Shown one piece after another: positions 36,035 to 44,287 of a DNA stretch of 64,000 nt. This DNA comes from Candidatus Aalborgicola bjergmarkensis (GTDB lineage: Bacteria > Pseudomonadota > Gammaproteobacteria > Burkholderiales > Burkholderiaceae_C). The notes under the pieces were generated by a model, which did not search any database, was not told the origin of the DNA, and saw nothing but the letters and a program-made list of their open reading frames with translations. The stretch covers positions 1-64,000 of the forward strand of contig JADJFE010000015.1 in the NCBI GenBank assembly GCA_016708725.1, written 5' to 3'. The stretch's first letter is position 1. Each line of letters starts with the position of its first letter. Made by a program: the position numbers and the translations under genes.

Positions 36035-36715
36035 ATGTGCGCCACCGAACCCAAAAAACCCGCCCGTCAATTTGACTTGATCGCTTTTGACTGGGATGGA
36101 ACCCTGTTTGACTCCACGGCCATCATCGTGCGCTGCATCCAGTTGGCCGTAGTCGATGTCGGCGGCAAGGAGCCCAGCGCACAAGATGCGGCGTATGTCA
36201 TTGGCCTGGGGTTGATGCAGGCCCTGGCCCACGCCGCACCCGATATTGCCCCGCACCGTTACCGCGAATTAGGACAGCGCTACCAATACCATTACACACG
36301 GCACCAGAACGACATTTGTCTGTTTGATGGCGTGGTGCCACTCCTGGCGGAACTAAAGCAGCGCCAGCACTGGCTGGCTGTCGCCACAGGCAAGAGCCGC
36401 CTGGGTCTCGACGAGGCGTTGACTCTGGCGCAATTGCATGGCATGTTTGATAGTTCGCGCACCGCCGATCAGACCGCCAGCAAACCCGATCCGTGCATGC
36501 TACACGAGCTGATGCAGGAATTTGACGTGGAGCCACACCGGGTACTGATGGTAGGCGACACCACGCACGACTTGCAAATGGCCCGCAATGCCGGTTGTGC
36601 CAGCGTGGGCGTAGGCTACGGAGCACACGACGTTGCCGCCTTTGCGTCGTTCGAACCCCGGTTTGTCGCGCATTCGGTGGCCGAATTGCACGCCTGGCTA
36701 CTGGACAACGCCTGA
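36035..36715 (+). CDS. HAD-superfamily phosphatase (Gph-like), 226 aa
   Basis: A HAD hydrolase with motif I FDLIAFDWDGTLFDS (nucleophile Asp in the DWDGT, about residues 18-22), motif II VATGKS, motif III with the conserved Lys (TASKPDPCML), and motif IV VMVGDTTHD-like (LMVGDTTHDLQMA). The cap segment around residues 35-90 matches the phosphoglycolate-phosphatase-like family. Substrate is unproven. Found between rluC and the Rieske gene, which is the usual order in Burkholderiales, so it is likely translated in the same operon. Confidence 0.9.
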   Translation: MCATEPKKPARQFDLIAFDWDGTLFDSTAIIVRCIQLAVVDVGGKEPSAQDAAYVIGLGLMQALAHAAPDIAPHRYRELGQRYQYHYTRHQNDICLFDGVVPLLAELKQRQHWLAVATGKSRLGLDEALTLAQLHGMFDSSRTADQTASKPDPCMLHELMQEFDVEPHRVLMVGDTTHDLQMARNAGCASVGVGYGAHDVAAFASFEPRFVAHSVAELHAWLLDNA

Positions 36716-36718
36716 ATC

Positions 36719-37108
36719 ATGACTTTTCTCATTGATCCAGAGCCATCACAGGCCATTTTTTTGTGCCATTCCTCCGAACTACTGGAGCGTGCCGAGGCAG
36801 TGCCGTTTGATCTGGTCTATTGTGGACGCAACGCGCGCGGCTTTGCCATCCGTTTTGAAGGCCAGGTCCATGCCTATCTGAACCAGTGCGCACACGTTCC
36901 CATGGAGATGGACTACCAGCCCAACCAATTTTTTGATACCACCGCCCAGTGGCTGATCTGTGCCACGCACGGCGCCCTTTACAGCCCCAAAACCGGAAAA
37001 TGCTGGGGCGGCCCCTGCCGCTCTGGCCTGATAAAAATTGCCGTATCGGAACGCGATGCCTGCATCTACTGGCATACTGCCCCTCACCTGAAATCCCTTG
37101 CATTCTAA
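36719..37108 (+). CDS. Rieske [2Fe-2S] domain protein, 129 aa
   Basis: The two cluster-binding boxes are visible: NQCAHVPMEM (Cys and His, about residues 57-66) and ICATHGALYSPKTGKCWGGPCRSGLIKI (Cys and His, about 80-107). The N-terminal part holds FDLVYCGRNARGFAIRFEGQVHAYLN. The protein is a small soluble ferredoxin-like Rieske protein. Its partner is unknown. It starts three bases after the HAD gene and ends two bases before the S49 peptidase start, so the genes are tightly packed and co-transcribed. Confidence 0.92.
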   Translation: MTFLIDPEPSQAIFLCHSSELLERAEAVPFDLVYCGRNARGFAIRFEGQVHAYLNQCAHVPMEMDYQPNQFFDTTAQWLICATHGALYSPKTGKCWGGPCRSGLIKIAVSERDACIYWHTAPHLKSLAF

Positions 37109-37110
37109 AA

Positions 37111-38145
37111 ATGACCGATCCCAACACCCCCAACAACCCCGATCCGCATGAATTTGAACAAAACATGGACAAAGCACCCATGGATAGAGCGGGAGCAGCT
37201 ATTAAAAACGAAGTAAGCACACCAGGCTGGGAGCGCGTCGTACTCGAAAAACTGGCCATGGCCGCCATCACCGAGCAACGCCAGGCCCGCCGATGGCGCA
37301 ATGGCATCCGCTTGGGTTGGCTGGTGTTCCTGGCGCTGCTTGTCTGGTTTGGCATGGGTCAAGGCAGCGGCGGCTCGGATACAGCCAAGCCACACACGGC
37401 TCTGGTCAAAATCCAGGGTGAGATCGCCTCCGGCGGCGAGGCCAGTGCCGAATTGGTGGTGGCCGCCATGCGCAGCGCCTTTGAAGACAAGGGCGCCCAG
37501 GCTGTCGTGCTGCTGATCAACTCGCCTGGTGGCAGCCCGGTGCAAGCGGGCATCATCAACGACGAAATCTTGCGCCTCAAGGCGCTGCACCACAAGCCGG
37601 TGTACACGGTGGTAGAAGAAGTCTGCGCGTCTGCAGCCTATTACATCGCCGTCGGCTCCGACAAGATTTTTGTCGATAAAGCCAGCGTGGTAGGCAGTAT
37701 TGGCGTGCTGATGGACGGTTTCGGCTTTACCGGGCTAATGGACAAACTCGGCATCGAACGCCGCTTGATGACCGCTGGCGAAAACAAAGGTTTTCTCGAC
37801 CCGTTCAGCCCGCAATCCGAAAAACAGCTCCAGTTTGCACAAACCATGCTGGACAAAATACACCAGCAGTTCATCCAGGTAGTCAAAGCCGGTCGAGGCG
37901 AACGCCTCAAGGAGAGCAACGACGCTTTCAGCGGCCTCTTCTGGACCGGCCAGCAAGCCATAGAACTCGGACTAGCCGACCAGCTCGGCAACCTGAATTT
38001 CGTCGCACGCGAAGTGGTCAAGGCGGAAGAACTCGTGGATTACACACGCCACGAAAACGTGGCCGAGCGCCTGGTCAAGCGTTTTGGCGCGGCCATCGGC
38101 GAGGGTGGCGTGCGGACGTTGCGCGGCATGCCAGCACTGCGGTAA
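37111..38145 (+). CDS. sppA: Signal-peptide peptidase SppA-like S49 protease, 344 aa
   Basis: A membrane-anchored serine protease that degrades released signal peptides. A single transmembrane segment lies at about residues 70-88 (IRLGWLVFLALLVWFGMG). The S49 core has ALVKIQGEIASGG, LLINSPGGSPVQAG, a nucleophile Ser174 in EEVCASAAYYIAVG, and Lys226 in TAGENKGFLDPF, the Ser/Lys dyad. ATG 37111 follows the Rieske stop directly; a longer open frame upstream overlaps the Rieske gene. Residues about 24-33 (MDRAGAAIKNE) are encoded by sequence matching the end of the repeat element described at 45661-45850, which was apparently inserted into the cytosolic tail without breaking the frame. Confidence 0.92.
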   Translation: MTDPNTPNNPDPHEFEQNMDKAPMDRAGAAIKNEVSTPGWERVVLEKLAMAAITEQRQARRWRNGIRLGWLVFLALLVWFGMGQGSGGSDTAKPHTALVKIQGEIASGGEASAELVVAAMRSAFEDKGAQAVVLLINSPGGSPVQAGIINDEILRLKALHHKPVYTVVEEVCASAAYYIAVGSDKIFVDKASVVGSIGVLMDGFGFTGLMDKLGIERRLMTAGENKGFLDPFSPQSEKQLQFAQTMLDKIHQQFIQVVKAGRGERLKESNDAFSGLFWTGQQAIELGLADQLGNLNFVAREVVKAEELVDYTRHENVAERLVKRFGAAIGEGGVRTLRGMPALR

Positions 38146-38158
38146 CCACCACCCCGGC

Positions 38159-38188
38159 CTGACTCGACGCAAGCACCGTACCTATAAT
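38159..38188 (+). promoter_or_regulatory. Candidate sigma-70 promoter of the solute-binding gene
   Basis: TATAAT at 38183-38188 has CTGACT 18 bases upstream (38159-38164). The next gene starts at 38227 with a GAGGAG box. The -35 match is weak. Confidence 0.5.
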
Positions 38189-38226
38189 CAAAAAGCCATT
38201 AAACAACCACTAACGAGGAGAAGCAA

Positions 38227-39102
38227 ATGATAAAGAGAAGCCTGATCAAGGCATTGCTGGCTGGTGCTGCACTGCTGTCTGGAGGGTTGGCTGTTGCCGC
38301 CGATCCGACTCCATTGACCATTGTGTTCATGGAAGGGCTGGAGCCTTTGTGCTGGGAAGAAAACGGCAAACCCATGGGTGAACAACCCGAGATTGCCCAA
38401 TATGTCCTCTCCAAACTTGGGATCAAGGCAAAGTTCCTGTTCCTGCCGTGGGCCAGAGCGCAAAAGATGGTGGAGGACGGAGAAGCTGATCTGATGATGA
38501 CAACCCCGAGCAAAGCCCGGTTTGCGTTCGCGGTTTTTGGCAAGGAAATGACGACCCCCAATTACTGGAATATTTTCGTAAAAAAGGACAATACCGCTGT
38601 TATTGAAAAGGCCAGGAAGTTTGAAAAACTCGAAGACCTGAAACCTTATAGCGTGTTGGACTTTATCGGAAATGGCTGGACTGGCGCATACATGAAGACG
38701 TCCGACGGCTACAAGATAGACCTTGCTCCCAAAATGGCGCAACTTGTGCAGAAATTGGCAGCAGGAAGGGGTGACCTGACCATCAACTCTTCCACCTCGA
38801 TCAATTGGTTTTTGCACAAGCAAAACCTTGTAGGCCAGATAGAGGAAATTGACCTCGCCATACCGGGGACCCGATTTCACATGACGTTCCAGGTTTCAAG
38901 AAAATCGCCATGGGTTGAAAAAGGATTGGTAAAGGCTTTAGACATCGAACTGAAGAAAATGAAGGACTCCGGGGAGTGGCTAAAAATCTTGCAGAAGTAC
39001 AAAGACCCTTACGCTTCAGGTCGCCCATTCAAATCCCTGCTTGTCACTGACGAGTTCTACAAGGACTACGACAGCTATCCGACTTACAAACCCGGAACAT
39101 AG
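38227..39102 (+). CDS. Periplasmic solute-binding protein, SBP_bac_3-like, 291 aa
   Basis: A signal peptide (IKALLAGAALLSGGLAVAA) precedes a family-3 (amino-acid-type) periplasmic binding domain: PLTIVFMEGLEPLCWEENGKPMG, QPEIAQYVLSKLGI, FLFLPWARAQKMVEDGEADLMM. The pattern 'PWARAxxMVExGEAD' is typical of the extracellular solute-binding proteins that occur alone and are linked with signalling or with an unknown transporter. No permease or ATPase gene is next to it. The start has a strong GAGGAG box. The ligand cannot be inferred from sequence alone. Confidence 0.88.
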   Translation: MIKRSLIKALLAGAALLSGGLAVAADPTPLTIVFMEGLEPLCWEENGKPMGEQPEIAQYVLSKLGIKAKFLFLPWARAQKMVEDGEADLMMTTPSKARFAFAVFGKEMTTPNYWNIFVKKDNTAVIEKARKFEKLEDLKPYSVLDFIGNGWTGAYMKTSDGYKIDLAPKMAQLVQKLAAGRGDLTINSSTSINWFLHKQNLVGQIEEIDLAIPGTRFHMTFQVSRKSPWVEKGLVKALDIELKKMKDSGEWLKILQKYKDPYASGRPFKSLLVTDEFYKDYDSYPTYKPGT

Positions 39103-39292
39103 CGGCGCACGTTGGCGATGAGCAGCAGCATCACCTCCTTCAGACGATTCAGGTTGTAGCGACTCCTAGCGAGAAAGGCGGTCCCAGTTTTTGAGAAAGG
39201 TAAAAACACTACGATGGGGCTGGGCGGCTATAGGCTATAGGCTATACGCTGCCTCGTAGGTTCTGTGGCCTGTTTGCTGCTAGTATGGCGGC

Positions 39293-41293
39293 ATGACTGG
39301 ACTGGAAATTACCCTGCTTTATCTTTTGGCCGCCGTACTTGGGGTGGTGGTGTGCCGGTCTTTCAAACTTCCTCCCATGCTGGGGTATCTGGCTGTGGGT
39401 GTCGTCATTGGGCCAAATGCACTGGCCCTGGCGCAAAACGCGCAAAAAGTGCACTATCTGGGCGAGTTCGGCGTGGTTTTCCTGATGTTTGTCATTGGAT
39501 TGGAATTCAATTTGCCCAAACTGCGCACCATGCGCCGGCATGTGTTCGGATTGGGCGTGTTGCAGGTAAGCGTCACCATTCTGGTGGCCACGCTGGCAAT
39601 CATGGGTTTTGCGCTGACGACACCGCAGCTGTGGCAGATGCCCTGGCAGGCTGCGCTGGCGCTGTCGTGCGCGCTGGCCATGAGCAGCACGGCCATCGTG
39701 GTCAAACTGATGGTCGAACGTCTGGAACGGGAGTCGGAGCACGGCAAGCGCGTCATGGGCATTTTGCTGTTCCAGGACTTGGCTGTGGTCCCCTTGCTGG
39801 TTTTGATTCCGGCCTTGAGCGCGTCAGGTGAACAGCTCGCTACGGCACTGCTACTGGCAGCACTCAAGGCGACGGTTCTGATTACGGTTTTGCTGGTTGG
39901 TGGAAAACACGTGATGCGGCGTTGGCTGACACTGGTTGCCCGGCGCAAGAGCGAGGAACTGTTTGTGTTGAATCTGCTGTTCATCACACTCGGACTGGCC
40001 TGGTTGACCGAACTTGCCGGGTTGAGCCTGGCCATGGGTGCCTTCATTGCGGGAATGCTGATTTCAGAAACCGAGTTCAAACACCAGGTCGAAGCCGATA
40101 TCCGCCCCTTCCACGATGTGCTGCTTGGCCTGTTTTTCATCAGCATTGGCATGTTGCTGGACTGGCGTCTGGTTCTGGAACGCTGGCCACTGGTGCTGCT
40201 ATTTTTGCTGCTGCCCATGTTGTTCAAGGCCACATTGGTTACGGTGCTTTCCAGGGTAATGGGAGCCAGCGCGGGTGTATCCTTGCGCACGGGCTTGTAT
40301 CTGGCGCAAGCCGGGGAGTTCGGTTTTGTACTCTTGACCCTGGCACAAGAAAACTCCCTGGTGCCGCCTGCCTTGATGAATCCGATTCTGGCGAGCATGG
40401 TGTTGTCCATGCTGGTCACACCGTTCATCGTGCTGCACAGCGACCGCATTGTGCTCAAGCTGGTCGCCAGCGATTGGTTGCAGCAATCGCTTCAGCTGAC
40501 TTCCATTGCGCGCAAGGCAATCAACGTGAACCGGCACGTCATCATTTGTGGTTATGGGCGTTGCGGGCAAAATCTGGCACGTATGCTGGAGCGCGAAAGT
40601 ATCCCTTACATGGCGCTGGACCTCGATCCTGACCGTATTCGCAAGGCCGCCATGGCAGGCGATTCAGTCGTTTTTGGTGATGCTGCACGTTTGCAGGCCT
40701 TGATTGCCTCTGGCCTATCCCGCGCCAGCGCGGTGGTGATTACCTATCTGGATGTGCCTGGCGCATTAAAGGTCTTGAGCCACACACGCAAGCATGCACC
40801 CCAGGTGCCGGTGATCGTGCGCACCCAGGACGACCTCAGTCTGGAAGCCCTACGGGCAGCTGGCGCCACCGAAGTGGTACCCGAAACCATTGAAGGCTCC
40901 TTGATGCTGGCCAGCCATGCGTTGGCGCTGGTGGGCGTGCCCATGCGCCGGGTGATCCGCATCGTCCAGGATCAACGCGATGCCCGTTATGGCCTGCTGC
41001 GTGGCTTCTTTCGCGGCTCGGACGATGATTCGGTTGATGAACTGCATTGCGAACGTTTAGCCTCGGTAACACTGCCACCTTCAGCAAGAGCCAATGGCCG
41101 CACACTGGGAACATTTGATCTGCAGACCCTGGAGGTGCGTGTTGTCAGTTTGCGCAGCAGCAACGGCAAGACCCGCCCCGTCCTCAATGATTCCGTTCTG
41201 GCAGCAGGTGATACGCTGGTGCTTTCAGGTAAGGCCGAAGCCCTGGAGCTGGCCGAAGAAAAGCTGCTTACGGGCTGGACGGAAGGGGAGTAG
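39293..41293 (+). CDS. Kef-type K+/H+ antiporter with TrkA-N and TrkA-C domains, 666 aa
   Basis: The monovalent cation:proton antiporter-2 (CPA2) family. About 12 membrane segments span residues 5-385 (for example TGLEITLLYLLAAVLGVVVC and GEFGVVFLMFVIGLEF, and the conserved MSSTAIVVKLM and FQDLAVVPLLVLIP). A TrkA-N domain begins at HVIICGYGRCGQNLARMLE (about 418-436; GxGxxG pattern GYGRCG) and continues to VPVIVRTQDD. A TrkA-C domain fills the last ~95 residues (LGTFDLQTLEVRVVSLR). The ligand is usually NAD(H) or glutathione adducts for KefB/C. No KefF/G-like subunit is adjacent. The ATG at 39293 fits the family start. A small TATAGGC tandem repeat lies at about 39228-39247. Confidence 0.93.
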   Translation: MTGLEITLLYLLAAVLGVVVCRSFKLPPMLGYLAVGVVIGPNALALAQNAQKVHYLGEFGVVFLMFVIGLEFNLPKLRTMRRHVFGLGVLQVSVTILVATLAIMGFALTTPQLWQMPWQAALALSCALAMSSTAIVVKLMVERLERESEHGKRVMGILLFQDLAVVPLLVLIPALSASGEQLATALLLAALKATVLITVLLVGGKHVMRRWLTLVARRKSEELFVLNLLFITLGLAWLTELAGLSLAMGAFIAGMLISETEFKHQVEADIRPFHDVLLGLFFISIGMLLDWRLVLERWPLVLLFLLLPMLFKATLVTVLSRVMGASAGVSLRTGLYLAQAGEFGFVLLTLAQENSLVPPALMNPILASMVLSMLVTPFIVLHSDRIVLKLVASDWLQQSLQLTSIARKAINVNRHVIICGYGRCGQNLARMLERESIPYMALDLDPDRIRKAAMAGDSVVFGDAARLQALIASGLSRASAVVITYLDVPGALKVLSHTRKHAPQVPVIVRTQDDLSLEALRAAGATEVVPETIEGSLMLASHALALVGVPMRRVIRIVQDQRDARYGLLRGFFRGSDDDSVDELHCERLASVTLPPSARANGRTLGTFDLQTLEVRVVSLRSSNGKTRPVLNDSVLAAGDTLVLSGKAEALELAEEKLLTGWTEGE

Positions 41294-41306
41294 GCGATGC
41301 ACTGGG

Positions 41307-41427
41307 TCAGGACGCCTGATGCGACTGCATAAGCTCACTGGCAATCATCTGTGCCTGCTTGAGAACGGTTTCAGTCGCCAGTAGCTCCATTGATGGCAAA
41401 GGCTTCAATGGCAGATTCGGTGAGCAT
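41307..41427 (-). pseudogene. hsdR remnant: N-terminal start joined to C-terminal end
   Basis: On the minus strand an ATG at 41427 reads MLTESAIEAFAIN, resembling the start of type I restriction subunits HsdR. After a one-base shift the text continues ELLATETVLKQAQMIASEL and ends at 41307 as the last residues do in HsdR proteins. Only about 40 codons remain, so almost the whole gene is deleted. The first 25 bases are duplicated at 44222-44246. Confidence 0.55.
41403..41427. repeat. 25-bp direct repeat, copy 1 (hsdR start)
   Basis: CTTCAATGGCAGATTCGGTGAGCAT occurs here and at 44222-44246 in the same orientation (given as a landmark by its core TGGCAGATTCGG). The repeats flank the two-gene ATPase cassette, suggesting a recombination or insertion event within the hsd locus. 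Confidence 0.9.
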
Positions 41428-41441
41428 AGGGGACTTTTTTG

Positions 41442-42875
41442 TTAGCGCTTCTCTAAAACCGCCGGTGGTAACACGTAGCAGGTCGAGCGCCCCTGGCCTT
41501 TACGTTCAAGCAAACCTTTGTCCAGCAAACTACTTAACAATGCGTGTGCTTTGGTTTTACCCAGACCAAGTAGCTCCGTCGTTTGTTTTCGGCTGATTTG
41601 ACCATGCGCAAGCAGGTAAGTGAGCAAATGGGCTGCCATCGGGTCGATTTTCTGCCAATCGTCCGTAATCGTCCGTAATCGTCCGTAATCGTCCGCATCG
41701 GGTCGATTCTCATCGCCACCTGCCGCATATCCGGTGCTACCCGGCTCTGGACGGTAGAACTCCACATCCACAAAATCACCCTGTTCCCGGATGCGGGGCG
41801 CTTTTAGCCCCTGGGCGAGGCAGGTATTTTTGATGCGTTGTAGGCCACTGCCCCACTGCTCGATATAGCCCAGCTCTTTGAACACCCGCGCAATGGCACG
41901 GTTGCGTATCTCGGATCGTCCTTCGGTAAGTCCCTCTGCGGTCAGGGTGTTGGGGAAGCCACCGGGGGACACGATATTGACGATGTCATCGTAAACACCC
42001 ACTTTGATGTCACGCCCTTGGTTGGTGTAGTCGCGGTGGATGATGGCGTTGGTCAGGGCTTCGCGCAGTGCGGTTTGCGGCAGTTCATAGGTGTCGGTGC
42101 GTTGCAAGCCCTTGATTTCGCCACGCAGGTTGATATGGTTTTTAATGAACGCTTCGGCCTGTTCCAGTTGGCTGAACAAGTCGCCGCTGTACTCTTTACG
42201 ATCAAGGAACAGATGCATGTCCGTGCCTTTGAAGCGCGCGCATTTGGTGACGGCATGGGGAACTTGTCCTAGCAAGATCATCAGCCCGTGAGTCGGGAGC
42301 AGTTGCCCTTGTTCCTGCCGGATGAGTTTCAGGTTTTTAAGTTTTTCGTCATCCAGTGGTTTGCCCTGTGCGGCAAAGCGGGTTCGCAGCGGGGCCAAAT
42401 CCAGATGTTGCAGGCAGTCTTCGGGGTAAATCTCTTCGTCAAAACTCTGGCTGGCACGCTGTCGTTCCAGTTCGATAACATGCAGCAAGGCGGCCTTGCG
42501 GTTGCTTGCGCCAATACGCAGGTACGTACCGTTTTCCTTGCTTTCGGACTTGAGGTAATACGGCAATAAGTTGCCACGAAAAATCTCAACCACCAACAAA
42601 AGTTTTCCATCCACATTTGCGGTGTAGATTTCGGGCAGGATGGGTGGGTAACAACGGTCGGTGATGAGGGCGATGATCTGATCCTGGAGGCTGAAAATCT
42701 GGTCTTCCGCAATGCCGACAATCTGACGTGCATCATCAACACCAATGACCAGTTTGCCCCCGCTGGTGTTGGCAAAGGCAATGGCTGTCTGGGCAATTTG
42801 CGCATGGCGCGGTAGTTGCAGCTTCAGTTCCAGCGTTTTACCTTCCCCGCGTTGTATCTGCTCCAGCAGGCTCAT
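41442..42875 (-). CDS. AlbA_2 (Schlafen-like) ATP-binding helix-turn-helix protein, 477 aa
   Basis: Proteins of this family have an N-terminal AlbA_2 (divergent AAA_4/Schlafen) domain and are usually annotated 'ATP-binding protein' or 'putative DNA-binding'. The AlbA_2 core is EGKTLELKLQLPR, FANTSGGKLVIGVDDARQIVGI (residues about 12-65) and YLRIGASNRKA (135-145). The middle part has REALTNAIIHRDYTNQGRDIKV and WGSGLQRIKN, and the C-terminus a winged helix (LLTYLLAHGQISRKQTTELLGLGKTKAHALLSSLLDKGLL). The hinge at about residues 395-410 is encoded by a 10-bp tandem repeat (41657-41696). It follows the AAA ATPase gene with a 49-bp gap and is likely co-transcribed. A C-terminal piece of a relative is fused to hsdM at 44372-44610. 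Confidence 0.85.
   Translation of the reverse strand: MSLLEQIQRGEGKTLELKLQLPRHAQIAQTAIAFANTSGGKLVIGVDDARQIVGIAEDQIFSLQDQIIALITDRCYPPILPEIYTANVDGKLLLVVEIFRGNLLPYYLKSESKENGTYLRIGASNRKAALLHVIELERQRASQSFDEEIYPEDCLQHLDLAPLRTRFAAQGKPLDDEKLKNLKLIRQEQGQLLPTHGLMILLGQVPHAVTKCARFKGTDMHLFLDRKEYSGDLFSQLEQAEAFIKNHINLRGEIKGLQRTDTYELPQTALREALTNAIIHRDYTNQGRDIKVGVYDDIVNIVSPGGFPNTLTAEGLTEGRSEIRNRAIARVFKELGYIEQWGSGLQRIKNTCLAQGLKAPRIREQGDFVDVEFYRPEPGSTGYAAGGDENRPDADDYGRLRTITDDWQKIDPMAAHLLTYLLAHGQISRKQTTELLGLGKTKAHALLSSLLDKGLLERKGQGRSTCYVLPPAVLEKR
41657..41696. repeat. 10-bp tandem repeat (4 units) in the AlbA_2 gene
   Basis: AATCGTCCGT is repeated four times (last unit ends in C). Ten bases is not a multiple of three, so gain or loss of one unit would shift the frame between the ATP-binding part and the C-terminal winged helix of the 477-aa protein. 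Confidence 0.95.
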
Positions 42876-42924
42876 GGCAGTTTCACCTTTTCCAAATTCT
42901 CGGGAATCAGTATCCGTGACATGA

Positions 42925-44067
42925 TTAACGCTGTGCCTTGGATTTATACCAGCCAGCCAAACTCTCGTCCTCTAGCGCATAGTCTCCGTAAGCCGCTCGC
43001 CATACCAAGCCTTTTTCTCGTAACACGTCTAGCGCCGCCTGAACCGACGCGGTAGAAATTTTTTCCTGTTGCAAAAGATTGGCGTAAGCCCGCATCGAAG
43101 TCTCTGAAAATGGAACGTAATCCTTACCCTGGTCAATAATTGTTTCAAGCACTGCACGCTGAATATCCGGCAACCCGGCGAACTCGCTCTCCATCACTCC
43201 CCATATCCGCTCCTTTATTTCCTGGGCGCCATTCTTGAGTTCAATACCAAGATATTCCGCCCCGGCGTTGATGGCTATTTCGCCAACGATGCTCCTGAGC
43301 AACTCGGGTCGGTGCCCAACTGTCGTAAATGCTTCATACATATCATCACGCGAAAACTGGTTGCTGGGGGCAAGTTGCGGATTAACGAAATCTGTATACG
43401 CATCTGTAAAGTCCCGGCCCAATAATGGAAACCGCGTTACCTGAGAGCCGAAAAATGGCTGGGTGCGTTTCAAAACCAGATGGGCCAGTTTGTCCCGGTT
43501 CGATCCGGTCAAAACGATGAACAACATTTGCTGTGCGCTGCCAAGATTCAAGTAATCACGGGCTGCCTTTAACCCAAACATGGCATCAATCCCGGTCTGG
43601 GTTGAAAGGGCGTGTTGCGCCTCATCAATGATGATGGCCACCGGGGCTTTTCCAATCTCGACCAAAGCCCCCAAAGCATCGGTAAGCGTAAGACCCGGCG
43701 GCAGTTCCGTGGACTCAAAATTCAAGCTCAAAGCTCCAAGTACGTTGACCTTCTCCAGTCCGGCAGCCCTGGACATTTTGGCGACGATTCCCGCGTAGTC
43801 CCCCATTTTTTTCTTGACCGCGCTCGTAATCAGCAAAGCCGGGTCTTTCGACTTGTCGGCCCAAAGGTCCACGTAGATGGTGGTCCAACCACAACCCAGC
43901 ATGGCAGGCAACAAGTCTTCACGCAAGAATGTGCTTTTCCCTGTACGTCTGGGTGCCGCCAGGAACAACCCGGAGCGGCTGTCCACAAGCCCTTGTCCCT
44001 CAAGGCTGTCGCAGTAGCCACTCGCCAACGCAGGGCGGTGGAAGGTAAAAGTTTTGGCTGTACGCAT
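42925..44067 (-). CDS. AAA ATPase (archaeal-type ATPase-like), ~380 aa
   Basis: The protein has a Walker A motif SGLFLAAPRRTGKSTFL (PRRTGKST, residues about 38-46), a Walker B IIIDEAQHALS, and a Sensor-1-like LFIVLTGSNRDKLAHL. It is of the 'AAA family ATPase / ATP-binding protein' type, with a C-terminal winged-helix-like tail ending WYKSKAQR. ATG 44067 fits a strong GGAGGG six bases upstream; TTG 44070 is alternative. A dense cluster of ACTTATGG/CCATAAGT half-sites lies just upstream, suggesting autoregulation. It is the first gene of a two-gene cassette with the AlbA_2 protein and sits between two hsd remnants. Role unknown; this type of ATPase is common in defence or transcription-control islands. 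Confidence 0.75.
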   Translation of the reverse strand: MRTAKTFTFHRPALASGYCDSLEGQGLVDSRSGLFLAAPRRTGKSTFLREDLLPAMLGCGWTTIYVDLWADKSKDPALLITSAVKKKMGDYAGIVAKMSRAAGLEKVNVLGALSLNFESTELPPGLTLTDALGALVEIGKAPVAIIIDEAQHALSTQTGIDAMFGLKAARDYLNLGSAQQMLFIVLTGSNRDKLAHLVLKRTQPFFGSQVTRFPLLGRDFTDAYTDFVNPQLAPSNQFSRDDMYEAFTTVGHRPELLRSIVGEIAINAGAEYLGIELKNGAQEIKERIWGVMESEFAGLPDIQRAVLETIIDQGKDYVPFSETSMRAYANLLQQEKISTASVQAALDVLREKGLVWRAAYGDYALEDESLAGWYKSKAQR

Positions 44068-44078
44068 CAATCCCTCCG

Positions 44079-44129
44079 ACTTATGGAAAAATCGTAACTT
44101 ATGGTTTCAAGCATAAGTTACCATAAGTT
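44079..44129 (-). promoter_or_regulatory. Operator cluster upstream of the AAA ATPase gene
   Basis: Four half-sites of ACTTATGG / CCATAAGT lie in 51 bases: ACTTATGG at 44079-44086, a palindrome GTAACTTATG-gtttcaag-CATAAGTTAC at 44094-44121, and CCATAAGTT at 44121-44129. The cluster starts immediately upstream of the GGAGGG box, so binding would block transcription or translation initiation. Confidence 0.75.
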
Positions 44130-44152
44130 CTTCAAGGCCGGGGATTTTTCCA

Positions 44153-44224
44153 TCAGTAAGCCACCCGCACCTCGCCGCTCAGCAGCTTGGGCAGCAAGGT
44201 GTCGCGCAGTTTTTCCAAGGTCTT
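44153..44224 (-). pseudogene. hsdS C-terminal remnant
   Basis: On the minus strand the text TLEKLRDTLLPKLLSGEVRVAY ends at a TGA (44153-44155). It is the usual end of the type I specificity subunit HsdS, in which 'LLPKLLSGE' is conserved. Upstream it is joined in another frame to the duplicated hsdR start (44222-44246). Only about 24 codons remain. Confidence 0.7.
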
Positions 44225-44246
44225 CAATGGCAGATTCGGTGAGCAT
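44222..44246. repeat. 25-bp direct repeat, copy 2 (hsdR start)
   Basis: Second copy of the repeat at 41403-41427 (core TGGCAGATTCGG); on the minus strand it starts with ATG at 44246. The sequence between the two copies holds the ATPase and AlbA_2 genes. Confidence 0.9.
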
Positions 44247-44287
44247 GCGGGGTTACCTTATGGCGACTCTTCTCTTAATTTGAAATG

